Positions 24,601 through 34,946 of a DNA stretch of 64,000 bases are shown here, in pieces (the first letter of the stretch is position 1; each line of letters opens with the position of its first letter). The DNA lies in NCBI GenBank assembly GCA_914767715.1, contig OU612073.1, forward strand, positions 23,004,001-23,068,000. The letters run 5' to 3'. Below the pieces are notes generated by a model. That model did not search any database, was not told the origin of the DNA, and saw only the letters and a list, made by a program, of their open reading frames with translations. A program made the position numbers and the translations under genes. The DNA comes from Membranipora membranacea (taxonomy: Eukaryota; Bryozoa; Gymnolaemata; Cheilostomatida; Membraniporidae).

Positions 24601-27105
24601 GGCCATCCAAAAAACCAAAAAAAACAAAATCCGTGGCCGTGTGAACAGGGCTAAGTGCCACCAATGTATTTGATCAATATATATAACCAAGGTCCAATTT
24701 CGGTCATTTGAGAACTAAGAGCAAAGCTTAATTATTGACAAGTATGAAACTGCAATCCATTCAGTCGTTGTGAATCCAAAAAATGTTTACCTGAGGAATC
24801 GATAATTACTAAGCGATGCATTGTTTATTACTTTGTAATGCTGTGCTTCGTTTCACTGTACAACACGAGAAGTTTTGTCTCAAACGATCAGAACCGACTA
24901 TGCTGTATCGCTTGTTTTAAGAGCATACTCAGAGTCGATGGGCTCTGACCTTTCACCTAGTGACATCAGTGACATGTCCCTGTTGGTTTTGGCTGGTTGT
25001 TTGATTTATTACATATCACAGACAAAAGTACATGTTGCATGTACATACTGGCCTTAAAATTAGACATGAACAAAAGTTGGAAGAAATTCAGAGCTCTGTT
25101 GGATTGTTTAAAACAAATGATCATTTAAAGTATATGTACAAGGTGCCGAAAAAAACTATCTCTGCCCCATGCTCCTCTATATTTAATGGTTGGATATCTT
25201 CCGGAGGGGCATTGACTTTGTTTGATTGTTTGTTACTTTTCAATCAAAGTATCAAGATTGACCGAGAGTAACGTTATTGTGCTGTTTATGCTCAGGGCGT
25301 TTTACACCTTTAAAATACCACTATGCGACATGCTAATATCAAAACTCAGGTTTCGAATCCTCCCAGGCTGAGAGCCCTGCATATCAAGGGAATAAAAAAA
25401 ATTGAAGTGGAGCTCAGCTCCACTTCAAGAAGGGTGTTTATAACCAAGTGGAGCTGAGCTCCACTTACTCACTGTACAAAAGTACAACTGCATACAACAG
25501 AACAACTATTCTTTTGGCTCAGTGAATATGGACATGATTTATTTTTAATATAAGAAGGGGATTTTCCAATAATGGATATAATCAACAGGGGAAATAATTG
25601 TTTCCAATGACACCGCGTAGTCGAACAGATACCTTACAGGCAGGGAGATATTGATTTTCCTTTTATTTTTCCCCTATTGTACCTCATTCTTTTATGAATA
25701 TCATGGAATCCCTCAAGCTCAGACTTAATATTTATCCATATCATACCGTGTGCTGCGTAGTTCATATACTTTTGTGTCAGCGGTCGTTTCTTCCATATGG
25801 TCTTATCAGCTGTCATTGCCTGTGACATCTTTAATTTCTCATACTGAGAAAATCCACAGCCTAAATAAGTATCAAATAGTTTACTTTGTGTTAGTTTATG
25901 TAATTCATAAATATATCACGCCTTTACCATTTTATGTTCACATCAAATATTGTGTGAACATTGAACAATTTATAATAAACTAGGATTTCATTAGTGTGAA
26001 TTCGCGGGTTAAACACAACCCGTACATATACTTACCTGGTAAATGGAACCCCATACATTTTTGAAGTCCAGTAACACATTGCCAAAATCTACCATTGAAC
26101 TTCATATTTATAGTATTCAATAGCTGAATGTCTTCTATTCCTAAAAAGATACAATTCATTATTTTTGTTTTTGTTATTTAGTCACATCATATTGTAGTGA
26201 AAGGTAAACAAACCTGGTTGCCAACTAGCCAATTTATGTTTGGGAAAAGAAGAGCTAATGCCAGGTCATATGGCCTTTGCATCGCCTTACTTATCATCAG
26301 TGCCAAAACATTGGCTAGTGCAAACTAGATAATAAAATTCATATTCTAATAATAATAACAATACAATTTATTTATGAAACGCTTAATAAAATTGTTTATA
26401 CAATAAAACAATGATTTCTAAGCGTTGTACATGATAAAATGTGAGATAAAATATTCGGTGTAGAATAATAAAAAATAAAATAAAAGTGTACATAAAATCT
26501 GACAATATTCTATCACCATCCAATGAAAATTCAGTATTATCATCATGCTTGCTCGTGGGCACTAGTACTAAGTAAAAGGTGTTTAGTATGACCAGCATGT
26601 GGACAGGGGCTCTTAGTGAAGTCTGTGTTATTATTTAGCTCGTCATTAACAGTTGTCATCAGACTCACCCTTAACATTGACGTCGTAGAGATGTTTCAAA
26701 GCGTTACAATCTTCTCTGCAGTCAAAGAATAGTTTAGTGACTTTCTCGTCCTCAAAGATTTCTTTCAAACCTGAAAAATATCTGAGTAGTTAGTCGGATA
26801 CAATCTGATAGAAATATCTATCTCAAAGCCGCCAATAAAGGCAAAATGGTGGGTGGAAGGATGGTTTGGGAAATTGAGATACAGCTTGACCTACCTGTCT
26901 GAAATGCCGCGCCCTTTAGTACACAGATATCCAGGAGATATACTCTCTCTGTTGTTGCGATCTGTATCAGACAGAGCTCACCATCCTTACCCAGCTCTAC
27001 ACCTTCACAGTCGACTGAGAGCATCTCAAACTTTCTCAACTCCTCTACGGCATTCTTTACTTTATCTTCTGTATCTACGAGAACTGTCGTTATTTTAGAA
27101 GCCAT
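21620..27105 (-). CDS. EXD1-like protein C: intact DEDDy 3'-5' exonuclease domain plus C-terminal CX2C-X11-CX2C finger; 6 exons, 316 aa
   Basis: Minus-strand exons 27105-26895, 26770-26669, 26140-26036, 25860-25747, 23223-23092 and 21906-21620 join in phase 1 at every junction from ATG to TAG. Exo I is VDCEG (D32, E34), Exo II is FFDCREDCNAL (D91), and Exo III is Y174-AAH-D178 after WKKRPL. The DEDDy set is therefore complete, so it should be an active exonuclease, unlike gene A. After the fold comes SSERYADFMRDN, a short basic link, then HCTTC...CNRC (C264, C267, C279, C282), probably a zinc ribbon. The nearest named family is EXD1/Egalitarian-like; substrate and link to piRNA are inference. 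Intron 4 carries a 2-kb hAT-like element and intron 5 a 515-bp MITE, which explain their size. Gene A has the same exon phases and the same finger spacing, so A and C are clear paralogues. Confidence 0.9.
22209..22723. mobile_element. Non-autonomous hAT-like MITE
   Basis: Left end CAGTG-CAGTGGTGGAAAT (the first five bases doubled) and right end ATTTCCACCACTG form terminal inverted repeats. ATTATTAT stands on both sides, which fits an 8-bp target duplication but lies in a (TTA)n tract, so it is not decisive. The inside is partly GC-rich and ends with three copies of a GTATAGGCCC unit. Located in intron 5 of EXD1-like C. Confidence 0.6.
22905..22985 (-). repeat. Hexanucleotide repeat, GTGTAG-type
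   Basis: Imperfect (GTGTAG)n-like tract; the reverse strand gives His-Leu repeats that are not coding. Confidence 0.6.
23424..25490. mobile_element. hAT-like element, 2.07 kb, 8-bp target duplication
   Basis: Ends are CAGTGGTACTTTTGTA and ACAAAAGTACAACTG (inverted, two mismatches). CATACAAC stands directly outside both ends (23416-23423 and 25491-25498). A ~190-bp segment next to the right end (25297-25490) has a direct copy inside (24150-24341), also ending like a terminus. Both copies hold palindromic GTGGAGCTCAGCTCCAC-type boxes. No transposase ORF of useful length remains. In intron 4 of EXD1-like C. Confidence 0.75.
24341..24483. repeat. Small foldback element inside the hAT-like element
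   Basis: Arms TAATAATGTGAAAACATGGC and its inverse at the right edge; the centre has four tandem TCAAGG units between GACCATGA and TCATGGTC. Confidence 0.7.
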
Positions 27106-28325
27106 CCTTCCCAAAAAAATGAAAAGTTTCCTTTATTTTGGAACACCTCTTCTCGCTTTGAGTTGTTTCAACAAGAATAATATTTAATCAGCATTGATCA
27201 AGTTGTGCATACATATTACAGATAAGTTTGATAATTGGAGGGGAATCCCCTATGTTTTTTTTACAAAAACTGATTGGGATGTGATTGTGCTCTTATATTC
27301 TTTGTGTTTGCTCATTGTCCTTATATTGATTGTGATAAATACTGGATATAGCTTGTCGAAGATTAAATTCTTCATTAATGATGCTTGCTGGTAACAATTT
27401 GGCATAATCTCTCTTGAGAATATGATTTGTAAGATATTAAATACCAAGATTATTTCCCTCTAATTTTGAAACGGGTGCCAGTATAGATATCTAGATGGTG
27501 TAATAAAAGTGACATAAGTGTAAATGTTGATTAGATTAATGATGATTAAGAATGTGGGTAAATAATGTTGACCTAACCTAAGGGTGAATATTGGTTTCAT
27601 TCAAATCGTCTGTAATTGTCTTCCTTATTCGCAGGCGGAGATAACTCTCTATCAATATTCGAACATATAGATATGATCTTAGTAGAGCTAACCAGCATAT
27701 AATTATTAAAGGCTTGGGGCACGAAAGTATCAGTTTGTAGAAGAAACTGAAAAAAAAAACTGTCTTAGATACCACATACCGATTTTCAGCACTGCCACAT
27801 GTATGGGCCCCTTTTGTACCTGGTGCTAAAGGCAGTGAATCTCAATCATTTACTCACCAGTCACGATTACTCTCACTGTAAGGTGTTTTGGTGATGCCAA
27901 TTACCAACATTCGTATTAATATATCTCAGCATATTTTTGAGTGAAGCATATTTTACAAACAGAAATGTTCAATCGATATACACTTGGTCTTGATCTACAC
28001 TCACAGGTAACATCACATTTTTCTTACTGGTATGAAGCAACCTGACTTTACTTGTCTTTACTTGGCAATTAAAATACATTTTGGACTGATAAACTATCAC
28101 AGTAAGACGCTCTTATAACAAATTTTGATTGATAGGCAAATGTCAAACCATACATTTGTTTTCACTCTTCTTTAGTCTTATGTTGCAGGTAAGATCAAAC
28201 TATTTCACATGCTGTGACTACTGTACGCTACCAAATTTGAAGTTTTCACAGTTACTGGCATATCATAAACTACTGCTGTAGCACCAAATATAGCACCTCA
28301 TCATACAGTGTCATCTCCTGGGTAG
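27106..28325. other. Region between divergent EXD1-like C and mucin-like genes
   Basis: No coding exon that I can support. The signal-peptide exon of the mucin-like gene should lie here or further upstream; I could not pick it. Confidence 0.35.
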
Positions 28326-29394
28326 GCTACCACCACTCAAAATCCATCCTCTGTCAAAACCATAACCGATGTTGTTCGAACCTCTACTGAAGCCCTGACT
28401 ACAACTACTAGGCTCACAACTGTAGTAACATCAACAACTGAATCAAGTCCTACTTCAACTGAGTACATCCAAACCACAACACCTTCAATGCAAGTCCCAA
28501 CTACAACACCTCAAATGCTGGTTACAACTACAACTCATAAACCGACAACAGATAGTCCAGAAAAGACAACCACTGCAAGCCAACCAACTACGGCTAGGAA
28601 AATACTGACAACTTCAGCTGCGAAACAATCAACCACTGCCTTTGAGTTTGCTTTGACAACGGTCGATGGTACAACTGCAGCAACAGGCAATCCAATCACT
28701 GTTGAACAACCAAAATCACCTGTTATACTGACAACAAACCCAAGCACACCGGCGATCACAACAACAGCTGATGTACTAACCACCATGACGTTGCCACCAA
28801 CCTCTACTCAATCATCATCACAACCATCGACAATCTTAACAACACTCCCAGTCACAACAACACAGCCACTACAGGGGACAATGAGTAACACAACACCAGC
28901 TAATACACAAAGTACTGCTGGTGCTAACGCTAACCTAGCTCTAGTGTCAGAGGGTGGCGATACCCAGACTCAAAAATCCTACTCACTGCAAGAACTGGGA
29001 CTAATGGCAGGCATTCCATTTGCAATAGCACTTATGACTATACTGATAAGGATTGCAGTTGGTGTATGCATTGCCAAACAGGTATGGGACAAAAATAACT
29101 TGCCGAACCAACCGATTCTGAATACCACATGTGTAATTTTATACAGTGAGTACTTTTGCTAAATCTTGAATCAACTGGTGTAAATTCCAACATTGGAACC
29201 TCACGTCAAACAGAGGTTGATATTAAAGAAAACACATGAAGAATAAAAAATAATAGCAAAATACAGTAGAAATGTGGTCAGCTTTCGCATTAAAATTTCA
29301 CAGTTTTGCGAGTGCCTTTATTTGCAATACGTGATAATTATTAAACATTTTATTTACTTTAGAGATATGGCAGACAGAAAAGAGTGGAACCAAG
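28326..29394 (+). CDS. Mucin-like Thr/Ser-rich single-pass membrane protein, N-terminus not found
   Basis: The frame opens after a TAG acceptor at 28325 and runs to a GTATGG donor at 29082. It encodes ~215 residues made mostly of Thr, Ser and Pro, with TTT, TTTP and TTSTT runs and no long repeat unit: a typical heavily O-glycosylated stalk. A 23-residue hydrophobic helix follows (LGLMAGIPFAIALMTILIRI then AVGVCIA). A short basic exon (29363-29394, RYGRQKRVEPR) fits as the start of a cytoplasmic tail. A further open frame at 29424-29609 may be more tail, but its splice sites are unclear. No signal peptide exon was located, so the start is missing. Role unknown; a cell-surface coat or adhesion stalk is the obvious guess. 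Confidence 0.6.
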
Positions 29395-29906
29395 GTACAT
29401 ACAAGTAGAGAGTATTTAACCTGACCTGGGAGATCGAAACGTCGAAGCTTACCCGCCTCAAACCAAACGATATCCTCGTATATTTCCCAAGGCCTCCAAT
29501 GAGATGCGCTGGTGACCTCGAAGTGAACTATTTAAGGTCAATAGTTTCACCAACTTGGCAAAAATTACAATTCAAGAGAGAGACTAAATATAAATTGTGT
29601 GACAAATAGAATGTTACGGTTTGCTACGCCACATGACATTAACTATTTAATAGGTTGTAGGTATCATATTATGCCAAGAAGGATTATGTCAAGAATAAGT
29701 CATATTTGGATGTCTGAAATAGCAGCTTCCTTCCACATAGGCGTCTGTAACGTAGTGAATATGACAGTCATTACAATACTGAACAGGTATGGTGACTATA
29801 CTGAACAGATTTCAAAGCAATGCTGCCATTCAGAATTCCAAACAAATTTTTTGCTCAAATAAAATGTTGTAATCAAAGGATGTTAACACCTCTCAAGTTG
29901 CCTCAC
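29395..29906. other. Between mucin-like gene and EXD1-like D fragment
   Basis: Apart from the possible tail exon noted for the mucin-like gene (29424-29609, plus), nothing recognised. In particular no CX2C-X11-CX2C exon for copy D was found. Confidence 0.35.
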
Positions 29907-30656
29907 CGTTATCTCTAGCAAAGTCAGCGTATCTCTCAGAAGTGTATTTAGTGACATCAATAGCCTTACTCAGAGTCATCTCCTGTGAGGTGATTTTACT
30001 CAGAATCCTCTCTTTTAACGGTATCAGGTAGAACACATCTGTAAATAGAGCATATGGTGAGTCACAGTGTGCACAGTCTTATTTTCTGTGTGACTTAATT
30101 TTGAGTTACTTTTCCCTTAAACTAAAGGGAGATAACTCACACAAGAGTATATAATATATCAAATGATCTGAACTCCCAACATCCAAATCTAATTCATGCG
30201 TTGTCAAGGTGTTGGCACATCTATTTTTACCATAGAACCTGGATCAATATACTCTGAAAGGATATGTGTGTTCAAAATATTCTATCAATAAGTATTCTGT
30301 AATCACATATCAGTTAAGTAATTTCCAAAGACATCATTATATTTGCTATTTATAATGGGTAACGGGCAATGGGCTGATCAGTATCATTATTTTAATAAAT
30401 AAATGGTATGTGGTACCAAAACTTTTCCTATGACAACAATTGGTATGGGTTTCTGTTCTGGTAACAGCCAGCAGTTAGTTTTAGCTTAGTATTAGCAGGG
30501 ATGGTTTTAATTCCAGGTTCTTTCTGACACACTCTATCATACCTGTCGCTGCGTACTCCAGATAACTTTGTTTCAGAGGCCTATGGGTCTACAGCTCTTT
30601 ATCACAGCCAAATGCTCTATGCATCTCTTCTTTATCTGACTCAGAGAAACAACATC
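29907..30656 (-). pseudogene. EXD1-like D fragment: two exons, one with a stop codon
   Basis: Minus-strand exons 30656-30543 (114 bp) and 30038-29907 (132 bp) have exactly the lengths and phases of exons 4 and 5 of gene C. The first starts GCCFSESDKE like GCGFSQYEKL in C and ends LEYAATD..., keeping the Exo III Tyr and Asp. The codon for the conserved Trp before (K/R)RPL is TAG (30591-30589), and RPL itself is kept. The second reads DVFYLIPLKERILSK and ends SERYADFARDN. Exons 1-3 and the zinc-finger exon were not found. Splice sites are intact, so the decay looks recent. Confidence 0.75.
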
Positions 30657-31110
30657 CTGTGCGAATAAAAGTAAAATTCAGCTTTTAGTTTTTTTGCTGT
30701 TATAGAATGACTTGTTTTTTGCTTACCCCATACCTGAAAAGTCTCCCTATTTGGTAGGCGGGCTCCCAGTTTTTAAGGGTTTTTCTTACCTCCTCCTTAT
30801 CACCCTTTTTCCTCCCTCTTAGAAACTTCCCTCATCCGGAAGATAATTTATGCAGCTTTTTGCAAGAGAAACAATATTTGCTTTGCCGCTATTCAATGAA
30901 TTTACCTGGCCTAACACATTTGATAGGGCTCTCTTTCCTAGTTAGTATAAAAAAAATCAGGTAAAATGACGCAATTCATAATATGAACAGTCAAGTCACT
31001 TTAGCTTAGAAATAATATGACAAACGAGGGCCAAATTGCACCTGTACTGCGCGACGCAGTGTGGTATGATGGATCAGAAGTTCAACCGCAGAGAACTCTT
31101 GATATCTGGG
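30657..31110. other. Intergenic between EXD1-like D fragment and hAT element
   Basis: A stretch at 30727-30800 (CATACCTGAAAAGTCTCCCT) resembles the end of the hAT element that follows and may be a decayed copy. No gene seen. Confidence 0.35.
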
Positions 31111-31118
31111 TCTGCCAC

Positions 31119-32182
31119 CATACCTGTCAAGTATCCCGATTTGGTCGGGACCCTCCCTATTTCAAGACCCTAATCACTCTCACTCCCTATCTCCCTATAA
31201 CCTCCCTATTTCAGACTCAACATACCGGAAAAAAACCAGTTTCTGTTTACACAGGTGCTATAGAAACAAGTTAGTTACATCCTGGTCATAAAGTGGGTAC
31301 AAAAGTCGTGAAGTGAATAGACTGATGTAATTAGCAAACAACTGATAGGAAAACAATAAAGAACCAATGTGAGATGACCTCAATTCAACACTATCTGACA
31401 GTCTATGAAAAATGGATATCCCAAGGAATAATAAGGCACTTGTTGACGACAAAATATTCTACACATGCATGTGACTGACTGGTCTAGTAAAAAATAAAAT
31501 TTTGAACATGTCTTCACCAAAAAGAAAGAGACCCTATCAACAAGCTGAAAAGTGTTCTTCCCATTATCAAAAAGAGTGGGAAACAAAATATACTTTTGTC
31601 AAGCAGTCAGGTCAGGGAAGGGAGATACATATTTTACATGTACCATTTGCAAGAAAGATCTGAGCTGTAGCCATGGTGGAGTAAATGATGTGACTAAACA
31701 CCAAGCCACTAAAGGCCACTCAGTATTGGAGTCTCAATTGAAAAGAACAGGTAAGCTAACAGGCTTCTTCCCCACCACCAAAAATGATATTGCTGACAAG
31801 GTAAGAGGTACCTAAGTTTTGTATCTGAATCATATGTCTACTTAGGCCCACAGACAGCTTCAATCTAGGCCAGTAGGTTGAAGCCACACATCATCATGCA
31901 GAATTTAAAAATAACACATCTGTTTGACTTTCCTCCTAGAATGCTGTAGATGCTGTCTTCACTGAAATATGACCTAGAACAAAAATCTGGGGTGCTCAAA
32001 TTGCTCATATGCTTCGGCGGTCGGGGCGCTGCCCCGAGCCCCGTTGGGGGGGCTTACACCGCCCCCCAAACCCTCCAGGTGTTTGTCTCGGCACTTCGTG
32101 CCTCGGCCAGGACGCTTTGCGTCCTGGAAGTGTCACGACGCCTTAACTCCCTATTTTTAATCACAGCTACTTGACAGGTATG
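31119..32182 (+). mobile_element. hAT element, internally deleted, with exact 8-bp target duplication
   Basis: Perfect 15-bp terminal inverted repeats (CATACCTGTCAAGTA) flanked by TCTGCCAC at 31111-31118 and 32183-32190. Inside, from 31508, MSSPKRKRPYQQAEKCSSHY starts a transposase N-terminus. After one frameshift near 31617 it continues as TYFTCTICKKDLSCSHGG followed by a spaced His and TKHQATKGHS, the zinc finger (CX2C...HX5H-like) that opens hAT transposases of the ZMYM/ZNF862 type. The catalytic and dimerisation parts are missing. The right third is GC-rich. Confidence 0.85.
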
Positions 32183-32190
32183 TCTGCCAC

Positions 32191-34599
32191 CCGATCATGA
32201 ATGGCTTACCCTATTGATTGTTTTTGTGTTGTATTCTTTAATCATTAGGTTCTAATAATAACAGAACATTTAAATAGTATGACTACACTATATTAAGATC
32301 AAAAATTAATCCTCAAATATCCTCATCTGACTGTCAAATTTTCATATAATATGAAGATTTTATCAATGAGATTGATAATGTGAGCAAATAAAACAATTAT
32401 AATTCAGAGGTCAGATAAACCTCAACAAACCTGGGAGGTTGAACTGTAGTGCTTTTTCCAGTCCACATACAAAGTGTGTTTGCTAGCCAGTTATCCCTGT
32501 ACAATGATCATAAGCTGAACATCCATGATGCCTGCCGAGATAAATTCTGTTGATTTCTGTAATAGAGGTGGAGAGAAGACTAATAAGTTGAAGGAAAAAT
32601 TAAAGAGATTAGAAAGGTGTAGATCGAAAAGTGAGGATTTAGCGATGGAGACAAAATGAAATGTTATCATAGTGAACAGCATTGTTGGCCAACTTGATCT
32701 CCCTGATGCCAACACCTACAGTTACCCTGAGCCATTTTTTACAGCATGAGACACAACCTCGATGTCCCAGGGACAAAAACTTGTGGTATCAGGGATACCG
32801 GATATCATTATACACCGAGGAGTGACCCATATATGATACAGGCCTACAATAGAACCCTTAAGGAATTAGTGAGTGAATACATATGCAACTTAAATTCTAA
32901 AAGAGACGAAGGTGCTTCCTGCCTCACAGCGACGAAAAAGAAGTATAATTTAGCAAGGAGAAACTACTGATGCAGTGCCAATCTTTGGCAAGCACTATGT
33001 CTAAAACTTTGAAAAATTTCAGTACAAACAGACAGAGGAAATTATGAGAGCAAGGCAGGTGCAAGTCAATATATGGGAACCAGCAGGAAGGAGAAAGAAC
33101 AGAAATGAGCTAAGGAGAGATAAAGATAGGGAGGAAGAGAAGATAGGGAGAAACACCCGAACAGAGATGGAGAGGGCACTGGAGGAGGTGAGGAACAAAT
33201 ACAATTATCAGCGCTATAGGCTATTAGAGCAGAATTACAGAAGGTATCATCAAAGGTTTGATGATTAGAGAGAGAGAGAGGAAGAGGACAGAGAACAGGA
33301 GGAGCAACATTGAGAAGGACGAGAAAGAGACAGAAACAGGAGAGAAGAACAAGCAAGAGGGAGGAGCCCCGATTCAGAGCTCAGGACGTTAGAGAAAACG
33401 GCGCAAGTAGGCATTATTACCAGTATAGGACAAGGAGAAGTATTTGGAAGGGATGAGCATTGGTTGGAAAGAAAATAGAAAAAATAACGAAAAAAATAGG
33501 AATGTAAGGGAGATATGATGGAACCGTATATTAGCACAAGGAATTTCAGACAAGAGATTTGAAGAAAGGAAGGGAGATGTGGTGGAATCCGATATTAGCA
33601 TAAGGGATCCAGACAGCAGGTGATAGGGATTAGCAAGGGACAGAGACTCAGACTATATACATGTTAGTTTAGTACATGACAATAAATATATATTAAATAT
33701 CAATATTAAAATATGTAATAAATGTCTGACTAGCTATAAACTACTTGGGTAGTTGTCTGAGTCTGTCTGAGTCTGTCTGAGTAGGGATTATGCCTTTGGA
33801 TACTCAAATTAACGTTTAAACTCTGCTTGGTGCAAAATCAAAGTGAGACTGAGTTAGTTTCAGCATAAAAATCAGGCAGAGCAAGATGGGAGATCACAGT
33901 CAGCCCACTGGCTGTAGCGCAAGCATGTCAGCTCTCTGACTTGTGCGTGTGCTCTCAATGCGTTGTATTCGAATAATGAACTATGACACAAGGGGAATGA
34001 GCTTTGACAATTGGGACATTGCGCCGATGACAATGAGTTGATGGGAAGTATACCTCCCTGAACAAGTAACCTTTAATGTAATTATTTAGTATATTTATTG
34101 GTGACAAAATTACCAACATAAACCTAGCCCTGGCACCAAACCACCAAAATATGGCCGCCTGTGACAAGGATAGCATCAACATCTTATCTTATACAAACAT
34201 TATTTGATCCTAGATTATGAATATGTAATTATAATCAGTTATTAAAACTGATGGAGGCTGTTTCATCATACAATATGTGTCAGCTGATTCTTCTGATTTT
34301 TGGAAAAGAACATAATCTACATTTATAACAGCTCGGAACTGGAATAGAACAAGTGACAGCTATTTGACCATGTAATATCAAAAACATGCATAACTAAGTT
34401 ATTGCGGAGAGGTATCCCTTGACTCTAGATCATGTGCCCAAACCATGCCCATGATCATGCCTACTAAAATATGCCATCATGTTGATATTATTTATGATAT
34501 TCTGATAATATAATTATTGTTGATTTGAATCAATTTCGGAACAGTTCAGATATGGCATTATGGTCATTGTTTTGATATTTGACAGCGTCTTTAGTTAAG
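32191..34599. other. Intergenic with a purine-rich low-complexity block
   Basis: From 33044 to 33476 the plus strand is almost pure purine in long runs and would read as Arg/Glu repeats broken by stops. At 33512-33550 and 33569-33604 a ~36-bp unit (GGGAGAT(A/G)TG(A/G)TGGAA) occurs twice. This may be the edge of a degraded LTR element, but I cannot define its ends. The frame 32746-32967 shows no recognised domain. Confidence 0.35.
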
Positions 34600-34946
34600 A
34601 TAAAGACTAATATATCTCACAAACAGATAAAAAGCCTCAAACCCAAAAGCAGGAAACACTCATGAAGAAACAGCGCACTGATGCACTGCACCTGATGCTT
34701 CAGGTTTCAGTATTTTTAGCTTGCTTTGTCACCTTCAGATATTTCAGATGGAGTTTGTTTACAGAAAATAATTATATAGTTTAGGACTCATGAGCGTTGA
34801 TTGATATCTTCAAAGTATCAGCCATTATTTTGTAAGCTCTGTTATTCATCTCTTCATATGAAATAACAAAGAAAACTACATCAGATGGCCACAATGTTAC
34901 AATCTCAGTTATAGGATGGAAACTACTTTGTGATCTGAAGTCGATT
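34600..34946 (+). repeat. Direct repeat copy 1 (partner 39722-40141)
   Basis: Shares with 39722-40141 an ordered set of segments: CTCACAAACAGAT, TAGCTTGCTTTGTC, TTTCAGATGGAGTTTG, CTACATCAGATGGCCAC and GGA-AACTACTTTGTGAT. The two copies flank the LINE remnant in the same orientation, about 5 kb apart. Confidence 0.7.

Noticed and set aside
28535-28786. Minus-strand open frame opposite the mucin-like exon
   Set aside because: Antisense shadow of a Thr-rich coding sequence (ACA/ACT codons read back as Val/Ser-rich).
33044-33476. Arg/Glu-rich protein gene
   Set aside because: Purine-rich low complexity interrupted by stops in the best frame; no splice sites rescue it.
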